Positions 19,181 through 28,850 of a DNA stretch of 63,499 nucleotides are shown here, piece by piece. Location: positions 1 through 63,499 of the forward strand of contig JASUSA010000010.1 in NCBI GenBank assembly GCA_030446305.1, given 5' to 3'. Position numbers and translations under genes: made by a program. The notes under the pieces are model-generated. The model was not told the origin of the DNA. It searched no databases and saw only the letters and a program-made list of their open reading frames with translations. Every line of letters starts with the position of its first letter. Position 1 is the first letter of the stretch. This DNA comes from Clostridiales bacterium (GTDB lineage Bacteria > Bacillota > Clostridia > Peptostreptococcales > Acidaminobacteraceae).

Positions 19181-19256
19181 CAAGTTTGTTTTCAGACATC
19201 AAGTTTGTTTTCAGACATCAAGTTTGCTTTTAGCCATCAAGTTTGCTTTCAGGAAC
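19181..19256. repeat. Tandem 19-bp repeat downstream of polC
   Basis: Unit CAAGTTTGTTTTCAGACAT occurs at 19181-19199 and 19200-19218, then a variant at 19219-19237 and a partial copy from 19238. It lies in the 450-bp spacer between polC and rimP; the rest of that spacer up to the promoter at 19375 shows no gene. Confidence 0.92.
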
Positions 19257-19374
19257 ATGCTTTTCTCAGGCAACCAATTCGCTTTTACAGAACACATTGG
19301 CTTGATGATGACCTTTTTTATGTTTTCATAGCTGCTGGGAACGGGATGCCGTCAGCGAAAGCCGTAATTCGTGT

Positions 19375-19403
19375 TTGCAACTGAAGGCAATATGTGCTAT
19401 AAT
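19375..19403 (+). promoter_or_regulatory. Strong promoter of the rimP-nusA-infB operon
   Basis: TTGCAA at 19375-19380, 17 bp, perfect TATAAT at 19398-19403, preceded by TGC (extended -10). The leader that follows is about 180 nt. Confidence 0.88.
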
Positions 19404-19414
19404 AAGAACGTTAA

Positions 19415-19561
19415 TAGGCTTAGACTTCAAAGAGTGGGAATTCCCACTCTTTGTTCGTGTGTACAACCTAAATCGAAGCCTAATACAGCTTATCGTTGAA
19501 CTTTTGCCGAACATTGCTTCGGCATCACATAAATGAAACTGCATGCAAATTGCGAATGCAG
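19415..19561 (+). promoter_or_regulatory. Multi-hairpin 5' leader RNA of rimP-nusA
   Basis: Outer stem TAGGCTT (19415-19421)/AAGCCTA (19476-19482) encloses a perfect 26-bp DNA palindrome centred between 19440 and 19441 (arms 19428-19440 and 19441-19453). Two more hairpins follow: TGCCGAA/TTCGGCA (19505-19511/19518-19524) and CTGCAT/ATGCAG (19539-19544/19556-19561). The alternative pairing TTAG.CTTC (19420-19427) with GAAG.CTAA (19475-19483) competes with the outer stem, as in a switch. Function unknown; autoregulation by NusA or RimP is a guess. Confidence 0.6.
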
Positions 19562-19588
19562 GACAATTGAATAGAAAGAAGGTGCCCC

Positions 19589-20056
19589 ATGAGAAAAAAA
19601 CGAGTCGTTGATATTGTGGAAGAGGTTCTAATCCCATTTTTAACTGCTCAAAAAATGGAATTGGTGGATGTTGAATTTGTGAAAGAAGGCCCCTATCGTT
19701 ATTTGAGGGTAACCATTGATAATGAAGCTGGTATTTCTTTGGATGACTGCGCTGATGTCAGTCGATTTTTAAATGATAAACTGGACAAGCTCGATCCGAT
19801 TGAAGAACAGTATTTTCTGGAAGTAACATCGCCCGGCGTTGAGCGAATCCTTAAGAAAGACGCTGATTTTACGCGATTTGCAGGCAGACAGGTACAGATG
19901 AAGCTGTACCAGCCTTATGAAGGTCAAAAGGTTATTGTCGGTGAACTCGTCGGCCTTGAAGAGGATTCGGTCGTACTCAATCACGAAGCGATGGGAACGG
20001 TAAAAATTCCGAAGAGTAAAGTATCACTCACAAAGCTTGTGGTAGATTTTGATTAG
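19589..20056 (+). CDS. rimP: Ribosome maturation factor RimP
   Basis: RimP assists 30S subunit assembly. The 155-residue protein has the expected two-domain pattern, with GPYRYLRVTIDNEAGISLDDC (residues about 35-54), VTSPGVERILKK (about 80) and a C-terminal SH3-like domain. ATG follows GAAGGTG. First gene of the nusA operon, as in Bacillus (ylxS). Confidence 0.96.
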   Translation: MRKKRVVDIVEEVLIPFLTAQKMELVDVEFVKEGPYRYLRVTIDNEAGISLDDCADVSRFLNDKLDKLDPIEEQYFLEVTSPGVERILKKDADFTRFAGRQVQMKLYQPYEGQKVIVGELVGLEEDSVVLNHEAMGTVKIPKSKVSLTKLVVDFD

Positions 20057-20067
20057 GAGGGAAAAAC

Positions 20068-21153
20068 GTGAAAACTGAGTTACTATTGGCTTTAGAGCAA
20101 TTGGAAAAAGAAAAGGGCTTGGAATTGGATATGCTCTTTGACGTTATTGAAGATGCCGTCATCAAAGCGTATAAAAACAATTTTGGTGCAACGCATAACG
20201 TAGAAGTCGAGTTAAATAGAGAAACCGGCGAATTTAACGTTTATTCCGTCCGATTGGTCGTTGAAGAAGTGCTGGATGATATCACCCAGATTTCAGTCGA
20301 AGATGCCAAAAAAATCGATTCAGATTATGAGAGCGGTGATGTTGTCAAGGAAAAAGTTATTCCAAAAGATTTTGGCAGAATTGCGGCGCAGTCAGCAAAG
20401 CAAGTTGTTGTTCAAAAAATTCGCGAGGCAGAGAGAAGTGTTATCTTTGAAGAATTCTCAAGCCGTGAAAGTGAAATCGTCAATGGCGTCATTCACAGAA
20501 TTTCAAAGGGTACAATTTACATTAACCTAGGCCGTACCGAAGCGATCTTACCGTTAAATGAACAAATTCCAAATGAAACTTATATTCAAGGCGAACGCCT
20601 GAAAACGTATATTACAGAAGTGCGCAACTCGACAAAAGGACCGCAGATTTATGTTTCTCGGACACATCCAGGACTTGTCAAACGCCTGTTTGAAATTGAA
20701 GTGCCGGAAATCTATGATGGTGAAGTCGAAATTAAGAGCATTTCCAGAGAGCCGGGATCCAGAACAAAGATTGCCGTATACGCCAATAATCAAGATCTTG
20801 ATCCGGTTGGCGCGTGTGTCGGTCAAAAGGGACATCGTGTTCAAAGCATCGTCGATGAACTCCAAGGTGAAAAAATTGATATCATCGAATGGCATGAAAA
20901 CCCGGCTATCCTCATTTCAAACGCACTGAGTCCTTCAAAAGTCATGCGTGTTGAAGTCGATGAGGATGACAACTCGGCACTTGTTGTCGTACCGGATTAT
21001 CAGCTTTCTCTTGCAATCGGCAAAGAGGGTCAAAATGCCAGACTCGCTGCAAAATTAACCGGTTGGAAGATTGATATTAAAAGTGAAACACAATACAAAA
21101 ATTACTTAATGGAAATCGGCGAGTACGATGATGTTTATGGAGATGAGGCATAG
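20068..21153 (+). CDS. nusA: Transcription termination/antitermination factor NusA
   Basis: NusA binds RNA polymerase and modulates pausing, termination and antitermination. Domains in order: N-terminal domain (1-130), S1 (about 135-200, with GTIYINLGRTEAILPLNEQ) and two KH domains (about 230-345, KH2 with LAIGKEGQNARLAAKL). It begins with GTG after GGAGGG. 361 residues, the short form without the acidic repeats of enterobacteria. Confidence 0.97.
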   Translation: MKTELLLALEQLEKEKGLELDMLFDVIEDAVIKAYKNNFGATHNVEVELNRETGEFNVYSVRLVVEEVLDDITQISVEDAKKIDSDYESGDVVKEKVIPKDFGRIAAQSAKQVVVQKIREAERSVIFEEFSSRESEIVNGVIHRISKGTIYINLGRTEAILPLNEQIPNETYIQGERLKTYITEVRNSTKGPQIYVSRTHPGLVKRLFEIEVPEIYDGEVEIKSISREPGSRTKIAVYANNQDLDPVGACVGQKGHRVQSIVDELQGEKIDIIEWHENPAILISNALSPSKVMRVEVDEDDNSALVVVPDYQLSLAIGKEGQNARLAAKLTGWKIDIKSETQYKNYLMEIGEYDDVYGDEA

Positions 21154-21155
21154 CC

Positions 21156-21419
21156 ATGAAAAAGATTCCAATGAGAAAATGTATTGGCTGCGGCGAACAG
21201 AAACCGAAAAAAGCACTGATACGCATTGTCAAAAACAAAGAAGGTGAGGTCTTTGTAGACTTCACTGGAAAAGCAAATGGCAGGGGTGCGTATATTTGCA
21301 ATGATAAGAAGTGTTTTGACACCGCCGCAAAACGAAATGCCTTTAACCGTGCACTGGAAACGCAAATCGGCGACGATGTGCTGCAGGCATTACGAGAGAG
21401 GTTAGCTGAACATGAATAA
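21156..21419 (+). CDS. rnpM: RnpM (YlxR) RNA-binding protein
   Basis: An 87-residue YlxR-family protein (PF04296). The family signature RKCIGCGE and GRGAYIC is clear. In B. subtilis YlxR was shown to bind and inhibit RNase P RNA and was renamed RnpM. The gene keeps its usual place between nusA and ylxQ, and overlaps ylxQ by 8 bp. Confidence 0.92.
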   Translation: MKKIPMRKCIGCGEQKPKKALIRIVKNKEGEVFVDFTGKANGRGAYICNDKKCFDTAAKRNAFNRALETQIGDDVLQALRERLAEHE

Positions 21420-21711
21420 TGTATTGACGCTATTGGGATTTGCACAAAAATCCGGCAATTTGATGTTAGGTGAAACAGCTTGTGAACAAGGTGTGCTGCG
21501 CCGAAAAATATCCCTGCTGATCATCGCTGAGGATCTTGGCGAATCAGCGCGACAAAAGTTTATCAGATTGTGTGAAACCCAAGGTGTTCCCTATAGAGTA
21601 TTGTCTACCAAGGAGGTGCTCTCTCAGGCAATTGGAAAGTCAAACTATGGCCTGTTCGGCATTGCAAACAAGAAATTTACGAGAGCATTAATTGCTGAAA
21701 TTGATGCTTGA
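21412..21711 (+). CDS. rplGA: YlxQ, L7Ae-family RNA-binding protein
   Basis: 99 residues of the L7Ae/L30e/S12e fold, a family that binds kink-turn RNA; B. subtilis YlxQ does so in vitro. The N-terminus [17 protein letters not shown] is characteristic. Overlaps rnpM, 19 bp before infB. Confidence 0.9.
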   Translation: MNNVLTLLGFAQKSGNLMLGETACEQGVLRRKISLLIIAEDLGESARQKFIRLCETQGVPYRVLSTKEVLSQAIGKSNYGLFGIANKKFTRALIAEIDA

Positions 21712-21730
21712 TACCCCCGGAGGTGAACCT

Positions 21731-24700
21731 ATGTCAAAAGTCCGAATTCACGAGTTAGCAAAAACTTTGAATAAATCCAGTAAGGATCTTATTGATGCGG
21801 CGTCATCCCTAGGTATGAATGTGAAAAATCACATGAGTACTTTAGAGGATAATGAAGTTGCCAAGCTTAAACAAACGTTTAAACCGGCACCTGAAAAGTC
21901 ACATAATAAGATTATTTACGATCGAACGAAAGAAGTCAAACAAGAAGAACGTCAATCTAGAAATAACGATTATCGCAGCCGCAACCAAGGTGATCGGCCG
22001 CAGAGAAGCAACGATAATCGCAGCCAAGGTCAAGGCGACAGACCGCAGAGAAGCTACGATAACCGCAGCCAAAACCAAGGTGACAGACCGCAAAGAAGCT
22101 ACGATAACCGCAGCCAGAACCAAGGCGACAGACCGCAAAGAAGCTACGATAACCGCAGCCAGAACCAAGGTGACAGACCGCAGAGAAGCTATGACAACCG
22201 TAGCCAAAACCAAGGTGACAGACCGCAAAGAAGCTACGATAACCGTAGTCAAAACCAAGGTGACAGACCGCAAAGAAGCTACGATAACCGCAGCCAAGGT
22301 CAAGGCGATAGACCGCAAAGAAGCTACGATAACCGCAACCAAGGTCAAGGTGACAGACCGCAGAGAAGTTACGATAACCGCAACCAAGGCGACAGACCGC
22401 AAAGAAGTTACGATAACCGCAACCAAGGCGACAGACCGCAAAGAAGTTATGATAACCGCAACCAAGGCGACAGACCGCAAAGAAGTTATGATAACCGAAA
22501 TCAAGGCGATAGACCACAAAGAAGCTATGATAACCGAAATCAAGGCGACAGACCACAAAGAAGCTACGATAACCGCAACCAAGGTGACAGACCGCAAAGA
22601 AGCTACGATAACCGAAATCAAGGCGACAGACCACAAAGAAGCTATGACAACCGCAGCCAAGGTGACAGGCCACAAAGAAGTTATGATAATCGTGGTCAAG
22701 GCCAAGGCAATCAAGGCAGTAGACCGCCTAGAAGTTATGATAATCGCGGTGGTGGCGGCGGTTACAATAAAGATAAAGACAGTGACCAAAGGCCTGCTTA
22801 TCAACAGAAAAAGCGAACAGAACCTAAAAAGGATGCTTTTACACCTGAAATAGCTGAAAAAACACCAAGCAAAAAGAAACGCACCAAAAAAGATAAAATT
22901 GTTGTCACGTTTGAAACGGACAAACTCGATAAAAAATCAAAAAAAGCAAAACGTCCGATAAAAGACGCCGCTGTTTCAAATACCAATGACAGGCGAGGCG
23001 ATTTCGACTTCACAAAGAAGACAAAACAGAAAAAGCTTAAATATCAAAAAGCCAGTGAAAAAGAACGTTCTGAAAAGCTTGATGAAATCCTTCAAAAGGA
23101 AATTGTGACCATTCCTGAAAATATTACTGTTAAGGAATTGGCTGAAATTATCAACAAAAATCCAAATGAAGTCATTATGAAACTCATGAGTTTAGGGGTT
23201 ATGGCAACGATTAATCAAGATGTTGAATACGATACGGCGGCATTGATCGCAGCAGATTACAATATCAGTCTTGAAATCGAAGAAGTTGAAGAAATTGATT
23301 TAGCCGAAGTTTATGAACTCAATGCAGAAGACGATCCGAGCACGCTTGTTAAACGCGCACCGGTTGTTACCGTTATGGGTCACGTTGACCACGGTAAGAC
23401 ATCACTGCTAGACGCCATTCGAAATACAGGCGTTGCCGTTGGTGAAGCAGGCGGTATTACACAGCATATTGGGGCTTCTGAAATTGTACACCGAAACGAA
23501 AAAATTGTATTTCTCGATACACCTGGTCATGAGGCCTTTACATCATTAAGAGCGCGCGGCGCGAAGATTACAGATATTGCAATCTTAGTTGTTGCAGCGG
23601 ATGACGGTGTTATGCCTCAGACAATTGAAGCCATTGACCACAGTAAAGCAGCAGGTGTACCGATCATTGTTGCCATTAATAAAATTGACAAACCAAATGC
23701 CAATCCGGATCGTGTCAAACAAGAGCTTTCTGAAAAGGGCGTCATCATTGAAGAGTGGGGTGGCGATGTTATCGCAGTACCGGTCTCAGCGAAAACAGGT
23801 GAAGGCCTTGAGACATTGCTTGAAATGGTGCTGCTCGTTGCAGAAGTACTGGAACTTAAAGCAAACCCTGATCGTCCGGGTGTCGGTACCGTTATCGAAG
23901 CGAAAGTCGTTAAAGGCCGAGGAACGGTTGCCAGCATTATCCTTGAAAAAGGTACACTCACTGTTGGAGACCCTGTTGTTGCCGGCATTACCTATGGTAA
24001 AGTCAAAGCGCTCTATAATGACAAAGGCAAAAAAGTTAAAAGTATAGGACCTTCTACAAGCGTTGAAATTGACGGCTTGGCAGAAGTACCGCAAGCTGGT
24101 GAGAAGATCTATGTCACACCAGACGAGAAAACAGCAAGATATATTGCAGATAAAAACGCGATTGCTTTCAGAGAGAAATCGCTTAATAAAAATGTCGGTA
24201 TTACCCTCGAAGATCTCTTCTCCAAAATTAAAGAAGGCGAGATCAAGGAACTCAATATCATTATCAAAGCGGATGTACACGGTTCAGTTGAAGCCATTAA
24301 GCAGTCATTGCTCAAGCTTTCCAATGAAGAAGTACGGGTTAATATCATCCATGCCAACGTAGGTGCGATCTCAGAATCTGATGTCACCTTGGCATCTGCT
24401 TCCAGTGCCATCATCATCGGCTTTAATGTCAGACCGTCCAGCAACGTTCAGTACTTGGCGGAACAAGAGGGTGTTGACATCAGAACTTACCGAATTATTT
24501 ACGATGCGATCAATGATGTTGAAGCTGCAATGACGGGGATGCTTGATCCAACCTTTAAAGAAGTTATTCTCGGCAGAATTCAAGTGCGTGCAACCTTTAA
24601 AGTGCCAAATGTCGGCACGATTGCAGGTGGCTATGTAACCAATGGCAAAGTAACGCGCAACGCGCAAGTACGTCTCATTCGCGAAGGGATTGTCGTCTTC

Positions 24701-24862
24701 GAAGGCAAGATTGCATCACTGAAACGCTTTAAAGACGATGTGAAAGAAGTGGCGCAAGGCTATGAATGCGGTATTGGTCTTGAAAGCTATAATGACTTGC
24801 AGGAAATGGATGAAATCGAAGCATTTGTAATGGAGGAAGTAAAGCGCGAAGGCCTTAAATAG
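21731..24862 (+). CDS. infB: Translation initiation factor IF-2 with a long tandem-repeat N-terminal region
   Basis: IF-2 places initiator tRNA on the 30S subunit and drives subunit joining. ATG at 21731 with GGAGGTG upstream gives 1043 residues. Residues 3-55 form an IF2_N motif; about 75-341 are a disordered array of 13- and 15-residue repeats; a second IF2_N is near 460-515; the GTPase has G1 GHVDHGKTS (about 549), DTPGHEAF and NKID (about 650); domains II-IV follow normally. The catalytic half is intact, so the protein should work. Only the repeat region is unusual (see separate entry). Confidence 0.97.
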   Translation: MSKVRIHELAKTLNKSSKDLIDAASSLGMNVKNHMSTLEDNEVAKLKQTFKPAPEKSHNKIIYDRTKEVKQEERQSRNNDYRSRNQGDRPQRSNDNRSQGQGDRPQRSYDNRSQNQGDRPQRSYDNRSQNQGDRPQRSYDNRSQNQGDRPQRSYDNRSQNQGDRPQRSYDNRSQNQGDRPQRSYDNRSQGQGDRPQRSYDNRNQGQGDRPQRSYDNRNQGDRPQRSYDNRNQGDRPQRSYDNRNQGDRPQRSYDNRNQGDRPQRSYDNRNQGDRPQRSYDNRNQGDRPQRSYDNRNQGDRPQRSYDNRSQGDRPQRSYDNRGQGQGNQGSRPPRSYDNRGGGGGYNKDKDSDQRPAYQQKKRTEPKKDAFTPEIAEKTPSKKKRTKKDKIVVTFETDKLDKKSKKAKRPIKDAAVSNTNDRRGDFDFTKKTKQKKLKYQKASEKERSEKLDEILQKEIVTIPENITVKELAEIINKNPNEVIMKLMSLGVMATINQDVEYDTAALIAADYNISLEIEEVEEIDLAEVYELNAEDDPSTLVKRAPVVTVMGHVDHGKTSLLDAIRNTGVAVGEAGGITQHIGASEIVHRNEKIVFLDTPGHEAFTSLRARGAKITDIAILVVAADDGVMPQTIEAIDHSKAAGVPIIVAINKIDKPNANPDRVKQELSEKGVIIEEWGGDVIAVPVSAKTGEGLETLLEMVLLVAEVLELKANPDRPGVGTVIEAKVVKGRGTVASIILEKGTLTVGDPVVAGITYGKVKALYNDKGKKVKSIGPSTSVEIDGLAEVPQAGEKIYVTPDEKTARYIADKNAIAFREKSLNKNVGITLEDLFSKIKEGEIKELNIIIKADVHGSVEAIKQSLLKLSNEEVRVNIIHANVGAISESDVTLASASSAIIIGFNVRPSSNVQYLAEQEGVDIRTYRIIYDAINDVEAAMTGMLDPTFKEVILGRIQVRATFKVPNVGTIAGGYVTNGKVTRNAQVRLIREGIVVFEGKIASLKRFKDDVKEVAQGYECGIGLESYNDLQEMDEIEAFVMEEVKREGLK
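21955..22755 (+). repeat. In-frame tandem repeat encoding IF-2 [12 protein letters not shown] repeats
   Basis: About 17 copies of a repeat with core [12 protein letters not shown]. The first nine copies are mostly 15 residues (45 bp, with NRSQNQ or NRSQGQ); the next eight are 13 residues (39 bp, NRNQ). A degenerate last copy and a Gly-rich stretch follow. Copies differ at third codon positions (for example GATAACCGC, GATAACCGT, GACAACCGC), so the peptide is conserved better than the DNA. Confidence 0.95.
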
Positions 24863-24928
24863 GGACTTCGCCTTAAACCCTACAAGGCAGCAGAGGGACA
24901 CTCAAATATTAGGAAAGAAGGTGGTCTG

Positions 24929-25384
24929 ATGCCCAACCCTAGAATTCGGAGAATATCCGAAGAAGTTAAAAAAGTCGTAAGCCAGGCAATACTCTTTGGC
25001 ATTAAAGATCCAAGAGTTTCAAAACTGGCATCTGTCACATATGTGGAAGTCACCAATGACTTGCGGTATGCAACGATTTATATCAGTTGCTTTGACCCCA
25101 ATCACGACATACAGCTTACCATTGACGGGCTGAACAGTGCCAAGGGTTTTATCCGAAAAGAAATTGGCAAATCCATGAAACTTCACTATACACCGGAACC
25201 GATTTTTAAAATAGATCATTCAATCGAACACGGTATGCATATTAATGAGATCATTGGTCAGCTTAAAGCATCACATGCTATGGGACCAGATGAGACAGAA
25301 AACAGTGATGACACAGAAGCAATTTCGTCTGATGATGCAGTACTTGATGAAACAGATGAAATGCCTGATGAGCATGACGAATAA
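24929..25384 (+). CDS. rbfA: 30S ribosome-binding factor RbfA
   Basis: RbfA is a KH-fold cold-shock assembly factor for the 30S subunit. The first 115 residues match the family (NPRIRRISEEVKKVVSQAI, RKEIGKSMKLHYTPEP). The last 35 residues are a strongly acidic tail (Asp/Glu), longer than in many homologues. ATG follows AAAGAAGGTGG. infB-rbfA-nrnA-truB is the classical order. Confidence 0.95.
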   Translation: MPNPRIRRISEEVKKVVSQAILFGIKDPRVSKLASVTYVEVTNDLRYATIYISCFDPNHDIQLTIDGLNSAKGFIRKEIGKSMKLHYTPEPIFKIDHSIEHGMHINEIIGQLKASHAMGPDETENSDDTEAISSDDAVLDETDEMPDEHDE

Positions 25385-25400
25385 CATGTTGGAGGCAGTC

Positions 25401-26390
25401 ATGATTCAATATGAAGCATTCAAAGCATTCTTGACTGAACACAGCGGTGAAAAGGCGCTGATATTTCCGCATATTTCCCCTGATGGCGATACCATCGGCT
25501 CGGCAATCGGCATGCAGCATCTGTTGAAGACACAAGGTATTGAGGGGATCATCGTCATTAATGATGAGATCCCCTCAAATTTGACGTTTATAACAGAAAA
25601 GCTGCCAGCGGGAAGCATGATAAACACAAGTGAAGTGTCGGATCATTACAGCTTTGTGGTTGCAGTCGACTGCGGCGAACCAAAGCTCTTTGCAGACAGG
25701 GCATCACACATAACCGCAGGGATGACGCTCGTCAATATTGACCATCATTTTACAAATGAATCCTACGGTGATCTCAATATTGTTGAGGTTGATGCATCCT
25801 CTACAGGTGAACTGGTATGCAAAATTATTGAAGCGTGGGATGTGCCATTAAACGTGGCGGCTGCTGAAGCGCTCTATACGGCCATTGTTACAGATACCGG
25901 CAGTTTTCGGTACTCTAATACCAGACCTTATACATTCGAGGTGTGCTGCAGGCTCATGGCTTACGCGTTTGATTTTAATGCGCTGAATGTCGCATTGTTT
26001 CAAAACAAGCCATTTGAAAAGCTCAATCTGCTCAACCGTATTTTTGAAACCCTTAAGCGGTTTGCAGATGGCCGTGTTGCATTAGTGAAACTCGAAGATG
26101 CTTTGAAACGCGAACTGGCATATGATGATTACGATACGGATGGCGTGGTTGAATATGTGCGCGATATCGAAGGTGTTGAAGTCGTCATTTTTCTGAAAGC
26201 GACAGCCGAAGGCAATGTGAAGGGATCACTACGTGCTAAAAATACATTTGATGTCAGTGCAATTGCCAAACACTTTGGCGGCGGCGGTCATATTAAGGCG
26301 GCCGGTTTTACGTCGTCACTTTCAATGGCAGAACTTGAAACATTAATTGTCGAACGCGTCTGCGCACAAATGGAGGCATCAAAAGCATGA
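25401..26390 (+). CDS. nrnA: Oligoribonuclease/pAp phosphatase NrnA (DHH family)
   Basis: NrnA degrades RNA oligomers of 2-5 nt and dephosphorylates pAp. The DHH domain shows HISPDGDTIGSA (about residue 23), VDCGEP and NIDHHFTN (about 110-117); the DHHA1 domain ends with the substrate-binding GGGGHIKAAGF (about 295). I start at ATG 25401 because GGAGG lies 5 bases upstream; a longer frame reaches into rbfA and is not credible. 329 residues. The stop overlaps the truB start. Confidence 0.93.
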   Translation: MIQYEAFKAFLTEHSGEKALIFPHISPDGDTIGSAIGMQHLLKTQGIEGIIVINDEIPSNLTFITEKLPAGSMINTSEVSDHYSFVVAVDCGEPKLFADRASHITAGMTLVNIDHHFTNESYGDLNIVEVDASSTGELVCKIIEAWDVPLNVAAAEALYTAIVTDTGSFRYSNTRPYTFEVCCRLMAYAFDFNALNVALFQNKPFEKLNLLNRIFETLKRFADGRVALVKLEDALKRELAYDDYDTDGVVEYVRDIEGVEVVIFLKATAEGNVKGSLRAKNTFDVSAIAKHFGGGGHIKAAGFTSSLSMAELETLIVERVCAQMEASKA

Positions 26391-27304
26391 TTAATGGTGT
26401 GATCGTCATCAACAAACCACAGCATATGACGTCGTTTGACGTCGTATCGCGTATGCGGCGTATTTTAAATCAAAAAAAAATCGGACACACGGGGACACTG
26501 GATCCAATGGCGACAGGCGTTTTGCCCATCTGTATCGGCGATGCCACAAAAATTGTTGATTTTTTAATGGATCGTACGAAAACCTATGTTTGTGAAATGA
26601 AACTGGGTGAGGCGACAGATACAGGCGACCAATGGGGAAGTGTCATTGATGCAGCACCTGTGCCGTCAGTTGACTTAGATGTCGTACGGGAAACAGTCGG
26701 GCAGTTTATCGGAGAGATAGAACAAATTCCGCCGATGTACAGCGCGATAAAGATCAATGGCAGAAAACTTGTTGACTTGGCGCGTCAGGGTGTTGAAATC
26801 GAACGTCAGCCAAGAAAGATAACGATTTACAGTATTCATGATTTGACATTTGACCGTGATAAAATCGGTTTTACGGTCAAGTGCTCAAAGGGGACCTATG
26901 TCAGAACACTTTGTGAAGATATTGCAAAAGCACTGGGAACACTCGGACATATGACGGCGTTGACGCGAACCAGTTCAGAACCGTTCACCATGGACATGGC
27001 AGTTTCGCTGGAACAGCTCGAGGCTGAAGGGGCGGCCGCGCATCTGGTGAGTATTGAAACGGCATTGGTGCATTTTCCGGTCTTTGCAGTTGAACTGGAT
27101 GAACAGCATCGGAAAATGTTGGACAATGGTGTTAAATTTGATTTAAAGGCCTTTGCAGATCCTTGTTTTTCAGGTGCCGAGGTGGGTATGAATCCTTCAT
27201 CAGTGTCTGAATCCTTTTATCGACTCTATGTTAATCATGATTTTTATGGCATCTGCATGGATTCCGCGGGGAAGCGAATACTGAAAAAGCGATTTGACGA
27301 TTGA
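26387..27304 (+). CDS. truB: tRNA pseudouridine-55 synthase TruB
   Basis: TruB makes pseudouridine 55 in the T loop of tRNAs and acts as a tRNA chaperone. Catalytic Asp lies in KIGHTGTLDPMATGVLP (about residues 33-49). KINGRKLVDLARQGVEIE and CSKGTYVRTLCEDI further support it. 305 residues; starts within the nrnA stop (ATGA). Confidence 0.96.
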   Translation: MINGVIVINKPQHMTSFDVVSRMRRILNQKKIGHTGTLDPMATGVLPICIGDATKIVDFLMDRTKTYVCEMKLGEATDTGDQWGSVIDAAPVPSVDLDVVRETVGQFIGEIEQIPPMYSAIKINGRKLVDLARQGVEIERQPRKITIYSIHDLTFDRDKIGFTVKCSKGTYVRTLCEDIAKALGTLGHMTALTRTSSEPFTMDMAVSLEQLEAEGAAAHLVSIETALVHFPVFAVELDEQHRKMLDNGVKFDLKAFADPCFSGAEVGMNPSSVSESFYRLYVNHDFYGICMDSAGKRILKKRFDD

Positions 27305-27371
27305 TGGCCGCTTGGCATGACATCAATGGGCAATAAATAGTTGGAACAGAAAGATCAAGGGTAGAAAGACG

Positions 27372-28301
27372 ATGAAAATTTTTTTTGATATAGAAGAAAT
27401 TGAACCGATTGAAGCGGGAACATCTGTTGCGCTGGGAACGTTTGACGGTCTTCATATCGGTCATATTGAAGTGCTGAATCGCATGAAACGCGTTGCAGAG
27501 GACAAGGGCCTCAAATCCTTTGTCTATACATTTTCAAATCATCCGAGAGAATTGCTGTCGCCAGACAATGTCCCACCAAAAATTATGGATGTCGAAGAAA
27601 AAGTACAGATTTTTACAAGACTCGATTTTGACTATCTTGCACTGGTCAAATTTGATATGGCGCAGCTTTCCATCGAACCGGAGGATTTTATTGAAAAAAT
27701 TCTGGTAGGGCTTTTAAATATGAAACACCTGACCGTTGGCTACGATTTTCACTTTGGCCTCAAAGGGCGCGGCAATGTCGAAATGTTAAAAGCATTTGCT
27801 GAACAATATGGCTACACATACGAAATTGTCAAACCGATTATGAAAAACGATATACGCGTTTCTTCAACGCTGATTCGAGAGCTTTTAATCGAAGGGAAAA
27901 TTGAAGAGGCCAATTATTACCTCGGCAGACGCCATTTTGTAAAAGGTGTTGTCGTCCGCAGCAAGGGGCTTGGCAGAACCATTAACTTTGCCACGGCCAA
28001 TCTGCGCATAAAGGAAAATATCAGCACCATAAAATCTGGCGTCTACATTACTGAAACCATTTTACGCGGTCAAAAATATCGCAGTGTTACCAATGTTGGC
28101 ACAAATCCGACGTTTAATCAGAAGGGCATTCATCTTGAAACACATATTGTGGGGATTGACCGAGATCTGTATGATGAAGTGATTGAAGTTAACTTTATCA
28201 AACGCTTAAGAGATGAAATGAAATTTGATTCAGTGGATGCACTCGTCGAAGCGATGCAAAATGACTACCGCAACATGATGGCTTATTTTGACGCAGAATA
28301 A
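27372..28301 (+). CDS. ribF: Bifunctional riboflavin kinase/FAD synthetase RibF
   Basis: RibF converts riboflavin to FMN and FMN to FAD. The N-terminal adenylyltransferase shows ALGTFDGLHIGH (about residue 21) and the SSTLIREL motif (about 163); the C-terminal kinase has GRTINFATANL and GVYITE (about 195-230). 309 residues, normal. It begins 67 bp after truB. Confidence 0.95.
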   Translation: MKIFFDIEEIEPIEAGTSVALGTFDGLHIGHIEVLNRMKRVAEDKGLKSFVYTFSNHPRELLSPDNVPPKIMDVEEKVQIFTRLDFDYLALVKFDMAQLSIEPEDFIEKILVGLLNMKHLTVGYDFHFGLKGRGNVEMLKAFAEQYGYTYEIVKPIMKNDIRVSSTLIRELLIEGKIEEANYYLGRRHFVKGVVVRSKGLGRTINFATANLRIKENISTIKSGVYITETILRGQKYRSVTNVGTNPTFNQKGIHLETHIVGIDRDLYDEVIEVNFIKRLRDEMKFDSVDALVEAMQNDYRNMMAYFDAE

Positions 28302-28303
28302 AC

Positions 28304-28332
28304 TTTACAACCGTACAATGACATGGTATAAT
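28304..28332 (+). promoter_or_regulatory. Strong promoter for rpsO
   Basis: TTTACA at 28304-28309, 17 bp, TATAAT at 28327-28332 with TGG extension. The leader of about 78 nt has a hairpin CCGA/TCGG (28369-28384) and a possible longer-range pairing GACC (28346-28349) with GGTC (28375-28378); S15 control of its own mRNA is common but unproven here. Confidence 0.78.
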
Positions 28333-28416
28333 CGAAATGTTCTGGACCAAGACTTTGTGATACGAAACTCCGACGGTCACTCGGTTTTAGGTTAAATATT
28401 AAAAAGGAGAAGTAAA

Positions 28417-28680
28417 ATGACTAAAGATCAAAAACAAGAAATTATTGAAAAGTTTAAGACACATCCAACGGACACTGGTTCACCGGAAGTGCAAATCGCA
28501 ATATTGACATTCAGAATCAATGAGCTGAACGGTCACTTATCTATTCATAAGAAAGACCACCACTCAAGAAGAGGTCTTCTCAAAATGGTTGGTAAACGCA
28601 GAAACCTGCTTGGTTATCTGAAAGACAACAACCTCGAGAAATACAGAGCGCTTATTGCAGAACTCAACCTCAGAAAATAG
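28417..28680 (+). CDS. rpsO: 30S ribosomal protein S15
   Basis: S15 binds 16S rRNA early in assembly. The 87-residue protein has the diagnostic [21 protein letters not shown] and [23 protein letters not shown] follows AAAGGAGAAG. It has its own promoter and terminator. Confidence 0.98.
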   Translation: MTKDQKQEIIEKFKTHPTDTGSPEVQIAILTFRINELNGHLSIHKKDHHSRRGLLKMVGKRRNLLGYLKDNNLEKYRALIAELNLRK

Positions 28681-28693
28681 TATTGTCGATGGT

Positions 28694-28722
28694 AAAGACA
28701 GGCTTTTAAGCCTGTCTTTTTT
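28694..28722 (+). terminator. Terminator after rpsO
   Basis: AAAGACAGGCTT/AAGCCTGTCTTT, a 12-bp stem with a two-base TT loop (effectively a slightly larger loop), running into TTTTTT. Confidence 0.93.
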
Positions 28723-28789
28723 AAAGCGCGAAAGTCGCTGCCCAATGAAATGACAGTGGCGGCAAAAGGCATACATTATAGATTCGTGC

Positions 28790-28818
28790 TTTATATTTTG
28801 TTGTAAATTTAGTATAAT
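28790..28818 (+). promoter_or_regulatory. Probable promoter for pnp
   Basis: TTTATA at 28790-28795 and TATAAT at 28813-28818, spacer 17 bp. It produces a leader of about 175 nt. Confidence 0.6.
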
Positions 28819-28850
28819 AAACAATAGGGGTCAACCCTAGACAGGATCCG

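Noticed and set aside
21852-22853. Long alternative frames on both strands across infB
   Set aside because: They arise because the 39/45-bp repeats are multiples of three and keep every frame open; the IF-2 frame explains the region.
25245-25400. N-terminal extension of NrnA into rbfA
   Set aside because: The ATG at 25401 has a GGAGG at proper distance and matches the family N-terminus; the extension is the shifted reading of the rbfA acidic tail.
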